Assembly (NCBI GenBank): GCA_012295275.1
Contig: CM022679.1
Location: 18,216,842 to 18,280,841, forward strand
From: Chrysomallon squamiferum
Lineage: Eukaryota; Mollusca; Gastropoda; Neomphalida; Peltospiridae
DNA length: 64,000 nucleotides
Direction of reading: 5' to 3'
Translations under genes and position numbers: made by a program
Notes under the pieces: model-generated
Told to the model about the DNA's origin: nothing
The model's database searches: none
The model's input: the letters and a program-made list of their open reading frames with translations, nothing else
Shown: positions 23,443-64,000 of the stretch, piece after piece
Layout of the letters: each line of letters opens with the position of its first letter
Position numbering within the stretch: position 1 is the stretch's first letter

Positions 23443-23553
23443 AGAGAAGATAATCCTAAACCAAAAGTTATCTATGAATATTATTATCACAGCCATTGTG
23501 ATACCTGTTCTGGAGCATTGGTTGCAATGAAAAAAACTGTGAGGTGGGACTGA
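23443..23553 (+). other. Orphan exon-like open frame antisense to the SLC35D-type 3' UTR
   Basis: A strong acceptor (pyrimidine-rich tract ending TGCTTTTTACAG) is followed by 36 open codons and TGA, including KVIYEYYYHSHCDTC and ending KKTVRWD. It could be a last exon of an unseen plus-strand transcript. No partner exon was identified, and 37 open codons can arise by chance. It lies just beyond the stop of the minus-strand transporter gene, so it overlaps that gene's likely 3' UTR. Confidence 0.2.
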
Positions 23554-23597
23554 ACTTAATTATAACTATCACATACCTGTCACATTAACCATCAGGT

Positions 23598-23603
23598 TTT
23601 ATT
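23598..23603 (-). terminator. Candidate polyadenylation signal of the SLC35D-type gene
   Basis: AATAAA on the minus strand, about 40 bp after the stop codon at 23641-23643. This is positional evidence only. Confidence 0.4.
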
Positions 23604-23640
23604 ATGTTCACCACTGTTATGCAATTTTTTAAAATAACAA

Positions 23641-25199
23641 TTATATATTTCTGAAATACACGTTACCTTTGTCCTTCATGTTTGCTTGATTCTCTTTGAA
23701 TCGTACAAACAGATACATCAAGCTTCCACTCAAGTTTAAACTCAGTCCAAGATATGTTGCTGCATTATGACTAATTCCTTCAAATGTAAATATACCAAGA
23801 AATGTCTGAGCCATTGCTTTCATACCTCCAACAATGCTTGTTGTAAGAGCTGATGTTAAACCAGTGCAGAGAAATAGTGAATAATTTAAAAGGCTTCCCA
23901 TGGAAATGGTTAAAATAAATGCAAAAATAAAGTATGGATCTCTGTACTGACTGTACTGCCAAACAGTGATGACCTCTCTGTTGATGAAAGCAGCAATAGC
24001 CAGTAATGGTAAATTATTGAAACTGTTCAACTGCAAAGTTTCAACAGTTGACTGGTTTTCCATTGAGTACTTCTGAACAAGCAGCAGATACAGTGTCTGT
24101 GTGACATTGCTTACTGCACCAGAAAGATAGGCCGACCAAACAAAAGAGAGATCACCATAAACTGAAACAAATTAAATTAAATTCAAATAGACCCAAATAT
24201 ATGTAATATTTATGTGCATAAATTTGCATAAATTACACTTTGTTCAGCCTTCTCATAAAGGCCAAAACACAAGGACATTTGAAAAAAAAAAAAAAAAATC
24301 TATTACATTTGTATTGATATAATTTATCAATTGACTTATTCATTCTTAAAACAACAACATGATGGAAACATATATAGTGTAGTACATTGTCAGGGGTACA
24401 GTTAATATTACTTCAGAAGGAGAGAAAACAAATTTAGAAATCAAAACAGTCTCCTTACTCCTGTTACTACAGTTATATTAAATCTGATAAAATTATATAA
24501 CATAACAAGACTGTAATCTTTTTAACTGAACATAGATAATTTTTCACAATAAAATACTGAAATCTAAAATAGGCTTTTGCTCATGTTCATTATCTTAAAA
24601 ATATTTTCCATTTAACAGTTACTAGGACATGTCTGAAAAAGAAAAAAAAAAAAAAAAAACCTTACAAAAATCTCCACAACAAGAATGAATGATGTACCTG
24701 CAATAATACAACCAGCTGTAAGAAGGATAACAGAAAATATTATTCTTTTACTGGGATGATCTTTGTTCAGAATACATGTGGAAAAGATGAGAGTTGTTAA
24801 TGGAACACAGCGCTTCAAGACCCCATACATTGCAATATTCATGTGTGACAAAGCAGTTAGTGCAAAAACAGCATTAGCTCCGTAAAAAACAGCTGGCCAG
24901 AAAAAATGCCTGCCCCTTGAAAGTGTATATCTAGGCAATGTGATTAGTCCAAAAATACGCAAACTCTGTAAGATACAGATTGTAAAAATCATTTGCACAG
25001 TCATAATTAATACTGGATAATCAAATTTGAATGATGCAAGGAGAGTTTTGTTTATGAAGGCAACAGAAACAGAGCAAACTCCATAAAATAAGGCTGCAAC
25101 CAATCCTTTAATTCTTGTTTCAAAACTTGAAATAGGTTCTTTTTGAAAATCCAAAATAATTTCATTGTTATTTTGATGTAGATTTTCATTTTCAGACAT
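23641..25199 (-). CDS. Nucleotide-sugar transporter, SLC35D type, complete
   Basis: Drug/metabolite-transporter superfamily carrier that would exchange a nucleotide sugar for nucleoside monophosphate across the Golgi or ER membrane. Two coding exons, 24698-25199 and 23641-24161, join in phase 1 to give 340 residues, the usual length of the family. Residues 32-54 form the first helix and contain the FINKTLL motif. LTALSHMNIAMYGVLKRC corresponds to the conserved MFTVLRR-type segment of SLC35D proteins. The second exon includes AVSNVTQTLYLLLVQK, RDPYFIFAF, and TSALTTSIVGGMKA, the signature region near helices 8-9. About ten hydrophobic segments are visible and the tail is short and basic. A consensus acceptor (TATTTTTCAG) at 25223-25224 implies an upstream 5' UTR exon, so the ATG at 25199 is preferred over the one at 25235. 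The SLC35D3-like subtype and the substrate are not settled. Confidence 0.85.
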
Positions 25200-25784
25200 A
25201 GCTTGGCTGATTGGTGATAGTTCTGAAAAATACATAACAGAATAAAATGAATCAATCTGACCTTTGAGAATTTATTTTAAATAGAAAAAAATACATTAAA
25301 ATGTATTATTAGTGTTTCTGACTTCTGTATTTAGAGTAGATATAAGATTTCTAGAAGTGAAGGAAAACTGCACAGATAAAATATAATTTATTTTAATGAT
25401 AAAGGAAGAACAAATCTAAATGTTACAAGAAAGTAAAAATACATATTTCCATTCCTTTCTAGAAGTTGAAATATTATTTACAAAAATGTATTGCACAATA
25501 TTTTTTTTAGAATTACATTTGCTATACAGTTCAACCTACAAATAATGTGACAGCCATTCTGTATTTCATTCTATATATATATATATATATATATCAGTGA
25601 TCAATTTTAATGACTGCCTACACTCTATTTATATTACAACTAAGTACATCATTTATATGTTAAACTGTCTCATAAACTATTTTGTTATATGTAAAGCATG
25701 TAAAAGATAACAACAAATAAAAATAAAAAATATAAAATTGCAGCAAGTAATAAAATAAATGAAGAATCTGATTACCATTTTCAT

Positions 25785-26015
25785 GGATGCCTCATTCTTT
25801 AGATAATTCAGTAAGAAAATTGACTTGAAGATTCTTTAATTTAAAATGATAGAACACTTTTGGAGGTATATCACAAAAAAGCCAGATTTACTCATTTATA
25901 AAATAACTATACATCATTATAAAATATCTATTTCATACAGAACAACATAATCAAAACTCAATGTTCTTAGGTAAATATGGTCTAAATTATAGCTATTTTA
26001 CTGATATCCTCACTG
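25785..26015. repeat. Dispersed repeat, copy 2
   Basis: Shares ordered blocks with 20855-21260, including TGGATGCCTCAT, TATAAAATAA and TTTTACTGATATC, but lacks the 103-bp duplication. It is diverged and non-coding. Confidence 0.55.
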
Positions 26016-28034
26016 TTAATAAATTTGTACTCAAATTCAACATGTCTCATAGATTAATAGTCATTTAGCAAGTAATGATGGCCGACCAACCACACAAAGA
26101 TGGTCCAAAATGATGACTAACTTTTATAGCCAGAAACTGTAAGAATTAGTGGATGGTGTTAGTGATTTTTATAGTGTGTACAATGCATGTAAAACAGACC
26201 TTTAATAAATGACACTGTTAAAAATAGGGTTGGATGTGTTGTTAATACAGCTATGTTGTAGGCTAAAGACATTCATAAATACACCTTCAAAACTATGAAC
26301 ATTTTGTCAGTGACATGTTAATGATATCATTATACGTAACATTATCAAGGAAAACCCAACAACCATTAAAACTGAACCCTGCATATATGTTATGTAAATC
26401 TGTGAAATCAGTGATTACATGAAATGCCTGAAATATGTGACCATTAGTCATTTAGTGTAATGCTTAAAATTTTCTGTCTTTTCCAGAAATGACTGAAAAA
26501 TGCACGAAGCCATCTGTGTAATATGTTGGCAACCTATATTGGTAATTTTCTGAATATTTACATTTTATTTATCTGATATTATCACATATATTAAATTTAT
26601 CATTATTAATAATTTGTTTATTCTGCTATTTTGCAGAGACTGAATAGAACTTTGAGGTATATCTGAAACCCACATGTGATTTCAATGATCAAAGGCTAAT
26701 TATATTGCTAAGAACAATGAAACGTGCTCACTTGATGCTATGCTTAATGACAACATAAATAGAGAAATGGAAGCTATATAGGGAGACAATGTTCATCTAT
26801 TTTTCAGTTTTCAGTTTATGTCCAATATCTGTATTAGCATGTTGTTAGAAATATTTATTAGTTTTCCGTTATCAAGTTTCTAGCAATTGATATTAATGAA
26901 ACATAATAAAACGAAAAATATAAAAGTTAATTTCAGTTTCTTGAAATCATTTAGTAAGATCAAACACTAAGTCTTTCTTTGCTGAATTAATAGCTTTGCT
27001 TGATTCAACAATATTGCTATAAAGTTTTCATGAAAGATGTATTTTTCCATTGTAAATCTGACTTATTCTTTTGCATTATCTTTTTGAATTAGAAATTATT
27101 ATGATAGGTTTGAACTGGGGTAGGTAAAAAATTTCTGTTATCTGCCCCCAATAACAAATGACATTTTCACATTATACAATTTTTTTTCATGGAGAGACTA
27201 ACTGTGCCCACCCACCTGAATCCTACCTCCTTAGTATACCCCTGGTTCTAAAAATTCATTTGCCTATAATGGTTATATAATGCATTTACATGATTGAAGA
27301 ATTCAGCTAAACTCAGTTTATTGTTACTAAGAATTCATAAATACAATATACTCATTTTCTGTGAATATAACATAAAAATATATTAAAAAAATTGTTTAAA
27401 CAATCAAATTGTCTTTGTTTTTAGTGGTAAGTTCTAAATTTAGTTATTGTTTGATAATTAAAATTCAGACAAAAAAATCACAAGCAGATTCCAGCTGATG
27501 CAAGTAATATACCACTTATTTAGCATAATAATGACTAATAGTCACAGGCACAATGTGAAATGACTGAGTATTTCAGATATTTCATATACTGACTGATTTT
27601 GAAAATTGACTGTAACATCATATGTATTGGGAAGGAGTAGATGCTAATCAGGTATTTGCTTTAAATGTCTTATTTTACCATACAGTTCATATGTACACTT
27701 TTAGCCCTGACATATCATTTTCTGTGAATGACATTCATTTCAGTACAAGCCATCATGGTAAATTGTTATTTCACAACTGTATGAACTATGATCTTTTTAA
27801 CTTCAGTTTGTATGTCATAATATATAATTACACATATTTTCATGTGAATTACTGATAGATTTTCACTGAAATGAAAGTTGGGAATCCTGTTTCTTTTTAA
27901 CCTTGCTTCCTTCAGTCAAGTAAACTAGCACTCAGCAACTTTCAAGGCATCCTTTAAAATTAACTGTGCCAACTGAAAAGTTTGTCATGGCTCAGCATTT
28001 CAATCTTAAAATGTTTAGTTTTGGTGGGTTATTA

Positions 28035-28056
28035 TTGTGTGTGTGTGTGTGTGTGT
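28035..28056. repeat. (GT)n microsatellite
   Basis: About eleven GT units in AT-rich flanks. Confidence 0.95.
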
Positions 28057-28329
28057 AAAGAATTTGGCTGTCTTTTTTACAAAAAAAACTAGCCAATTCT
28101 ATGGAGTTAAAATTTAAAATAATAATAATAATAATATGAAACAAAATTATCAAGAAACACTCTTAGTTCTGTAATATGTAATAATAAGAAAATAATTCTT
28201 TTGATTTGCATTCAAAAACCTGGACATAGTCATATACAATTTAAGAATGTAATCTACAATGAGTAACTGAAAACACCCCAAACAAGGGCAACATAACTGA
28301 ATACGACAATATTTTGCTCACAGTGTATT

Positions 28330-29130
28330 AAATCTTAATTGCGATTTGCACGATGTAATTGGAGGATAATACTTTTTCCCTTTATCTTTCGTTCACAACT
28401 CGGTAACTGTTTTCGGTCGCCACGTTATCAAAACACTTCTTCAAGCTTTTACTCTCTTTCGTTTACCGAAACTGCGGTTATTTTCGTAACACTACGTATC
28501 TTTCAATTGAAATACTTCGGGTCTTTCCGGGTTATCAAGATTATTTAAATTTATTACACAGTAATTAACAGTACAGAGTAGATACCTCAACAGTGAGTTT
28601 GTGGCCTTACGAAATCAAGAAAACCAAATTCACTATTTTGTTTAAAGGTGGTTGGAAATGAATAACGTTTTTAATTTTTAAATTTTTTGTTTTGTTTTAG
28701 TTTTACACATTGTTTCCCGTATTAGTATAAATCTGGTGCTGAAGTGTTCGGTTTTAGACTTTTAGACTATTCTGTATTCGTGTTTTTACTAGTTTGAGCC
28801 ATTTTTGTCATATCTGCGCTTTCGTTTTTTTTTCTTAATTTCTTTTTTTATTTTTGTTTGTTTATTTATTTATTTTAAATTTTATTTGAAAAAAACAACA
28901 ACAACAACAACAACAACAAACAAACAAACAACACCACAAATACAGTGCAGTATTAAGATAACTACTATGTGAAAATAAAGACTGAATGCGAATGCGCTCA
29001 TAATGTAAACAAAATACAATGATTTTGTGTATCATTTTCAACGAAGGGACGTAATTGCGTCATTATCATATGATCCAGATGGCAGGTGTTCGTGTGTTCA
29101 GTCAGTTGTTATTATCAGTAATTTTACACG
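28330..29130 (-). promoter_or_regulatory. CpG-containing stretch, candidate promoter of the SLC35D-type gene
   Basis: CpG dinucleotides are scarce across the window but recur here, in clusters at 28340-28530 and 28980-29100. The second cluster contains ACGTAATTGCGTCATTA, which includes a TGACGCAAT-like CRE/ATF-type site. The position, 3-4 kb upstream of the first coding exon of the minus-strand transporter and after a gap without exons, fits a promoter plus 5' UTR exon. The exact start and donor could not be chosen; candidates include GAG|GTATCT near 28583. Confidence 0.3.
28894..28931. repeat. (ACA)n / (AACA)n microsatellite
   Basis: Runs of CAA, then CAAA units, preceded by T-rich sequence. 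Confidence 0.9.
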
Positions 29131-32100
29131 TGAAGCAAATGATTTGCTGATTCAAACAAGATTTTAAAAACAGATATTTTAAATAGTTGAGCATCCTCAA
29201 TTTTCCTAAATTCAGTTTTGCACAATACTGTCAGTTTTAGAGGAAATATTATCGGTAGTGTAATGTATAATATTAGAGTTGGGATATCTTTATATATATT
29301 TTTTTCATCATTTGGGCCTCACTTACTGCCATCAACTGCCAAAATATTTTTGTGCTTTGTTGATCGTGATGTTTAAACCAATTTATCTTTGTTAATTTAT
29401 GAAGATAATATATTGTTAAGAAAAAAAAAAAAGAAGAATAAAAGGTCTCCCATTTAAATCCTCATTTATTTCCCTTCCACCGGTAGCCGACATCAAAACA
29501 AATTTAGTATATACTTTACTAGGAGACATATGTCTATACAAATATGGAATTCTAGACAATTTGTAACGTTGAATTTTGCGTTTGGCAATATATATTAATT
29601 AAGAATACCCAAATCTCAATTATTTTTATTTAACAGTGGATTTAAAAACCATAAAAAAAGAAAAAGAATGAAAAATACTTTGAATTGTGATTTGGGTATG
29701 AACAGGAATATTTCAGTTTCATGGGGCCCCTCAACACAAAAATTAAATTTATGTCAAATAAAACAATGAATGATCAACCATATTTCTTTGAAAAATATGC
29801 AACCTCCCCCCAAAATACCAAAGTTTGGTTCAGAAGACGATGTATATTTTATTTGTCTCAGTTTTATTGACACAATAGAATAACTTTGGATGCAGTTTTC
29901 AGTTTGAATACAGGCTATACTGATATAAATTGCTGGCAATCAGATAAAGTATGAAGTATAGTGGTGCTATTATTACTTTAAATTATGCATAACACTGTTA
30001 AGATTTTCTTTTTTTCATATCGCTCTATAAAATGTTAATTATTTATTCATACCAAATAACATTATGTTACCATTTTATCTAGTTATTCAAAGGGAATGGG
30101 AAGCACTGCCTGACGTGGAAGGGCACACAGATCCCCTGTCCTAATTTTGGATGCACCCCCACACCTGCAATTAATTTTTTTTGTGACAGTAAAACTAATT
30201 TTATAATGTGATGTCTTGTTATGGATTGTCTTGTTTTACGAAAATATGCATGACAGGTCGATATTTATCAGAGGTGGGGGTAGAAATAACCCATAATCAT
30301 ACCTACTTCTTTTAATTTATGCAGCAGTAAAATTAACAATAGATGGATATATTGCAGCTGAACCATATGATTATTAAAATGTAAAATAATTCTATAATTT
30401 TATTTTTATTATTATTCCAAAATATTTTTCTAGATTTGTATAAAAATTTATTTTAATCATCACTTTTATATTTTATGTGAATCATCAAAGTCTGAGGCAA
30501 TCCATACACTTGTGTTAAATAATGATATTAGTGAGGGATGTAAAATATTGCTAAACAAAAAAACGAAAAAAATATATTTTCCTATTTGAATTTGTTACTA
30601 TATAATTTACGTATTATTAAAAAATAAACAACTAATTAACAAAATTCACCTTTAAAATAGTTTAGTAAATACGTACTGTGCAGACCTGAAGTGAGATATA
30701 ACTCATCCTTTTATTGGCAGTGCTGATTTTCAGTTCTTCCTTTTGATATAAGTATCAGCTGATTAATTTATCAGCAACATAAGTTTGTTGTTTGTGCAGG
30801 TTTGGGTAATTTGATGTCGCTGACTTTATAAAAATCGGGCCATGAGAATGGAAGTGCTCATTTCTGTTTTCAAGTTCATATTGGAAGGAACACACTGTTC
30901 TAAAGTCTTTGAGTTTCAGTGTTGTCAACAAATTTAATGGCTAATTAAGTGTGGTAAATTAAATATATATATATATACATGAAAATGAGCATTATTAACT
31001 GTATCTTTAACCATAACTAGATTGTAGACCTGCACATTGCAAACTTTTTGGCCTGCAGTAATTGATATTTAACATATTATGAGGAGGAACAAAAACTTTT
31101 TTCTTTTTTTTTCATTACAGGATGACCAAAAATGATTGCAACCCATGCTACAGCAGATTATATTCTATTGTTCTTATTTTGAAGATTCTTCTAAAGGATG
31201 TGATAACAAAAAGATTAATCAATAGTTTTTTCTCAAAATGCCTTGGACAACTGAACAGAAAACTTTTTGGGTGGAGACCTATTTTGAGACCTATTTTGAA
31301 ACCAAGTCATTCATTTTAATCATTATTCAAACAAAAACCAGATTTATAGATGGGTCAATAAGTTCAGGGCAAAGGGAATTGTGCAGAACTTGACTTCTGA
31401 AGGCAAATGGATCCAAACTGGACTACAATGAAGATTGCAGGAATGTAGTTACTGTCAGCCCTAAGAAGTCCATATGAAGTAGCAGTAAGGGAATCATTGA
31501 GGTGGATTCTTATCATGGACATTAAGTTGTACCCTTACAAAATTCATATTAAACAGAAGCTGACACAAGGGGATAGAGATGTCAGACCATATCAATAGCA
31601 AGAACTGTATTTTCAGAGTATGTTCTGTAGCATCTATTACATTATTTTTATTACTGTTGAAAGGTTATTCTTAATTAATGCTAGGATTTTGATTGCATAT
31701 ATTCATTCTAAATTCACCCTTCTGTACAATGTGTAATATTTTAATCAGAAAAGGTGCAAATTCGGTCTTTAAATGCAGTAAAAATATTGGCATCTAACAA
31801 TGGAAATATTATGTTATTATACTCTGAATGCTTCTGAATACCCACTGATAAGCATGTCATTTATAATCTGTGTTTGTATGTAAAAAAAACAACTGAAAAC
31901 TTAATGACTTGCAAGCAGATAGGATGTTTAATTTACAATACAAAAAATCTGTACAGTTAATAACCATATACTTAAGAGATATAAAAAGTACAACAAATTA
32001 TCTTTGTATTACTATTAACACCATATATATGGTAAAAAAAACTTCACTCCCAAAAACAACAAAGAAATGGTTTAATTTTTTAAAATTTTACCCATTGTTA

Positions 32101-35100
32101 TATTAGAGATAACAACTTATTTTTTGTGGCAGTGTGCCTATTTTGGTATGATGGTTTAACATCACTGTGCCCACAGTCTGTAGGGATTAGTAATGGATTA
32201 AGTGATATGGCTGAATGCTTCAGTGCTATAGTCAGTGTCATTAAATTGAACACTTAAACATTTTGAAACAAATAGTGCCAGAACTACAAATCATGCTGAA
32301 TATGTTGATTCTGTTTTCCATTTTGTACTGTGAAATATTGTAAGTCCATTGTTGGTCTTTTGGGAAATAAACTATACTGTAATTGTTTAATTGTTTGCTA
32401 TCCTTGACTGCTTCAGTAATATATAACAATATGTATGGGCACAGTGAGGTGACCCAGGTATGATGGGAAGAACCACCCTATATTAAAGTTTGAAGGCTCT
32501 CTCCCAATGTATACTTTAAATTGATGCGATGTGAAGCAATCACAGAACCACCAGAAGGATTTTAGCACAAAAACAAAAATGTCAATAATCATGAATATAA
32601 TGCAAAACAAAACAAAAATCCCCCCATTTTATTTATTTCACCCATGGATAATTTTATTTAAAATTTACTTCCAGCCCACAAATATAACTGTGTATTTGGA
32701 ATAACACAAATATACATGTTTTTTTTTGTTTCTTTTTTTGGAGGGTTTGAGTGGGTGTTGTTTTATTTTTGTTGAATGTATTTTTACCAATGGCTGGAAT
32801 TCTATTACATTAAAAGCAAAAATACTAAAAAATATATTTGTTAGCATTTTACTTTATGAAATGATGGTATGAAATTGACAGGAGCATTGCATCTTTATAA
32901 TAATAAATACATTAAAATTCCCTCATCTGATATATAATAGTTTATCTGATTTGCATTAACAATAAAAATAAAATAAAAAATCAGTAAAGGATTTTTGAGA
33001 CAAAACCTTAAAAGACTATCCGTATATTATTTGTACATGTACATGATAATTCTGAGTAGCTTGTAATTATCATTTTCTTTAAATGCCATTTCTAAATTCT
33101 TTTTATTAATCACTGTAATGCAGGACAGTTACATAACATGATAGAATGACTTGGTTGCTGAGTGAGTGAGTTGATGTATATATAGAAAGCAAAATAATAC
33201 TGGAAAAAAAATATCTTTCACAATAGACTACATACATGGTTCTGTGTCAAACTGCCATCATTTTAACAGCTTTAGTTTCAGTAACTTCAGATTTATCAAT
33301 CCTTAATCATAACTTAAAATTAATTTAATCACTTCTTGAATCTATTGATCATAAGGGACATTTACAATTGTCACAGTTAGCTATTTGCAATGAATTTTGG
33401 ACTAGAATTGTTTTGTGAAATGAACCATACATTTATATTTGTACGTATTTTTTGAGTTCAGAAATATTAACAGGAATCCATATGTTTTCTAAGTATATCA
33501 ATAAAAATATTACAAATAAATAAATTAATTCCATATGATTTGCCATGCTGGATCTGGAATTACTGCCAGAAATTCTGAAACATTGCACTTCAGAAGACAT
33601 TTTCACTGGCTTCAGTATAATACACTGAAACCATATCACCTTCAATTCACTACTTAATCTGGACATAGTAAAATAAAGTAATAATTTGGGAATTAAAAGT
33701 ATGGGCATTTATTTAGGGACAATTTTTCAAAGGTTCATCATAATAGTGTAAACTGGGGATAAATACTGTAATCATTACAACCAAATTATAATGGTTGGCA
33801 TATATGCATTTAATAACTTTTGTACTGAATAAACATTAAAGATTACTAAACGGGCTGTTTTGTCTTCTCTAAATAAAGAGAAGAATCTTTTAAAACAGAC
33901 TGAATTAGAAACAACTCAAGAGAAAACTTGACGATGAAATAACTTTAAACTATAAAAATATCCACTGAGAATAATCTGTAAAAATGAAAGAATTTAACTC
34001 GTATGTTTATAAAATTCCATTTTAGTTTAGTTTTCTTTGGTTTATTTCTAATTTTTTTTAAACCTAAATGTCTGATTACCTTGAAATTAAGGATATTTGC
34101 AGGATAAATCATACATATTGCAAACATGGACAATAATACTTGTCCAAACAAAATAGAAATATATTAAATAACAAACACACACACACATTTATATATATAA
34201 TTCACATATATTTACCCATTTGTTCATCTGGACAAAAACATAAGCATTATATTCATTCATATATGTAGATAAAAATCTTACTAAAACTCTTAGTCTGTTG
34301 CTTCAAAATATGTAGCAAATTCTTACACACACAAACAATTACATATATAAAGAAAAATAGTAAGTGAAAAACCCCACTAAATATGCCCCTCCCAACGTTA
34401 TAACAGATGTCAAAATTAAATAACTGTAATGTGATCCCTTTTCCTAAAGAGAAACTAAATTAAAAAATGCATACATTTTCTCACTGAATTTAGCTTTCCC
34501 AAGAACAGGTAATCATTTGCTAATTTTAATCAATTCTCCCATCCTACTAACAATAATAATAAAAATAAATACGTAAATACATAAAAATAAGAAGTAAAGG
34601 AAATAATAAATCAGTATTTTGCAGGAAATCAGTAGTTGTTCCTTTACCTATCATGGTTTCTAAGTCAAAACTTTTCAATAAATACAATGAGAAAACATAA
34701 AAATGTATTATAATCTGATCCAGATGATGTTAGAAACAAAACAGGATGTAAATAAAACACCACATTAGCAAACTGAAAAATATTAAATTTAACCAGCAAT
34801 AAAAAGTAAACATGAACACAGACTGCAGGAAGAATTATCTCTAATGAGGCTTGCCATACCATGGTTTTGTTGCCAGAAGGCCCCATTTTCAGTACAAACA
34901 CAATAATTATTTGAGAGAAAACCAGTAAATACGAATGTCATGAAAAATAAACTGGAAATCCAAGATTATGATATATTTGTAACAGTTGAATAATCCATTC
35001 AAATATTAACAGAAGTGAAATAAATATTAACAGAAAGAAACTAGGAATATACAAATGTTTTAGATATTGCAGAAAAATAATCACATGACCATTCTTTATG

Positions 35101-35568
35101 CAACTTTTTCCAAATATGCATATATTCATCTTTCCTCATAACAAAACCTTTCATTTGGCATATTTCTGACTTAAATTTACATTCTACTAGATTATAATAT
35201 TCTTTTAATTTCTTTTTCTTTTTTCTTTGAAACACTAAATATACTTTTTATGAGATAAAGGTGCAGTCTTTATGAAAAATTAAATTCAGTTCTAATGTTT
35301 TTTTCCTAAATTCATGAACAAAAATTTTAAAAATGAAAAATAAAATAAAAAGATAAGGTAACTGGCAGGAAATATCAGCAGTTTCCTAAAGATTAAATTT
35401 AGATGTTGAATGTGTATGTCTCTGAAATCTAACATGAATTTAAGAAGTCTTTCATTTGCTCTGTGTTTCTATTTGGAATTGAGATGGTTGAACTTTGCAT
35501 CCAGCTAGAGAACAGTATTTACTTTGTTCCTTATGTTGTTATGTGTCAGAAGAATAATTTTCTCAGGG
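29131..35568. other. Gene-poor interval between the SLC35D-type gene and Miro
   Basis: AT-rich sequence with short A/T and TA tracts. The only recognisable content is the Tc1/mariner-like relic at 31238-31625. The proximal part next to 35568 is expected to hold any extended Miro 3' UTR. Short open frames elsewhere are low-complexity and lack family signatures. Confidence 0.5.
31238..31625 (+). mobile_element. Tc1/mariner-like transposase N-terminal relic
   Basis: Starting at ATG 31238 the frame reads MPWTTEQKTFWVETYFET, the characteristic opening of the helix-turn-helix (DUF4817-type) domain of mariner-like transposases. After a frame change it gives YRWVNKFRAKGIVQNL, then VTVSPKKS, and further on DIKLYPYKIHIKQKLTQGDR, each in the expected order for the paired HTH region. 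Several stops and frameshifts and an in-place duplication (ETYFETYFET) show that it is dead. The catalytic DDE part and the terminal repeats were not found. Confidence 0.8.
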
Positions 35569-35579
35569 TTTATTTTATT
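35569..35579 (-). terminator. Candidate polyadenylation signals of Miro
   Basis: Two overlapping AATAAA hexamers on the minus strand lie about 20-30 bp after the Miro stop codon at 35596-35598. They are close to the stop, so a longer 3' UTR using a later signal is equally possible. Confidence 0.35.
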
Positions 35580-35595
35580 ATACTGTCCAGGATTT

Positions 35596-63976
<28,381 letters not shown>

Positions 63977-64000
63977 GTTACTAGTTCAACTTATTAATTT

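Larger units (their letters stand above)
25223..28329. other. Probable 5' intron of the SLC35D-type gene; AT-rich
   Basis: The region upstream of the acceptor at 25223 is expected to be intron up to an unseen 5' UTR exon. It holds a short (AT)n at 25572-25594, the dispersed-repeat copy at 25785-26015 and a (GT)n run at 28035-28056. No coding exon was seen. Confidence 0.45.

Overview
The window is animal nuclear DNA from an invertebrate, probably a mollusc or another lophotrochozoan. This rests on intron-rich genes with GT..AG junctions, very AT-rich introns with many microsatellites, protein sequences close to but clearly diverged from vertebrate families, and scattered short DNA-transposon remnants. 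The species cannot be fixed from the sequence alone. Coding sequence is only a small part of the 64 kb. The genes were rebuilt by joining exons whose splice sites and reading phases agree.

Layout. (1) 79-201, minus: the first coding exon of a gene leaving the window on the left, with a basic, mitochondrial-presequence-like N-terminus. (2) 264-14462, plus: a complete SLC9B (NHA-type) sodium/proton antiporter gene, divergent from (1), with only 62 bp between the two start codons. It has ten shared exons and then two alternative last exons, about 3.9 kb apart, that both encode the final membrane helix but different cytoplasmic tails. Three short non-autonomous DNA transposons lie next to or between them. 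(3) 14463-23440: gene-poor, with a decayed MULE transposase, a perfect hairpin and a tandem duplication. (4) 23641-25199, minus: a two-coding-exon nucleotide-sugar transporter of the SLC35D type, complete at 340 residues. Its promoter may lie in the CpG-containing stretch near 28.4-29.1 kb. (5) 29.1-35.6 kb: gene-poor, with a Tc1/mariner-like relic. (6) 35596-63976, minus: a complete Miro (RHOT) gene with 20 coding exons encoding 626 residues, including both GTPase domains, both EF-hand loops and the C-terminal mitochondrial anchor. Its introns hold a young foldback transposon, older transposon debris and a possible poison exon.

The three complete genes do not form a pathway. One is an ion antiporter, one a Golgi/ER sugar-nucleotide carrier and one a mitochondrial-transport GTPase. 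No convincing new multi-gene system was found. The most interesting items are the duplicated alternative last exons of the antiporter, the very tight divergent start pair, the candidate poison exon in Miro, and the foldback element at 46.6-47.3 kb with arms about 96% identical and a 6-bp target duplication.
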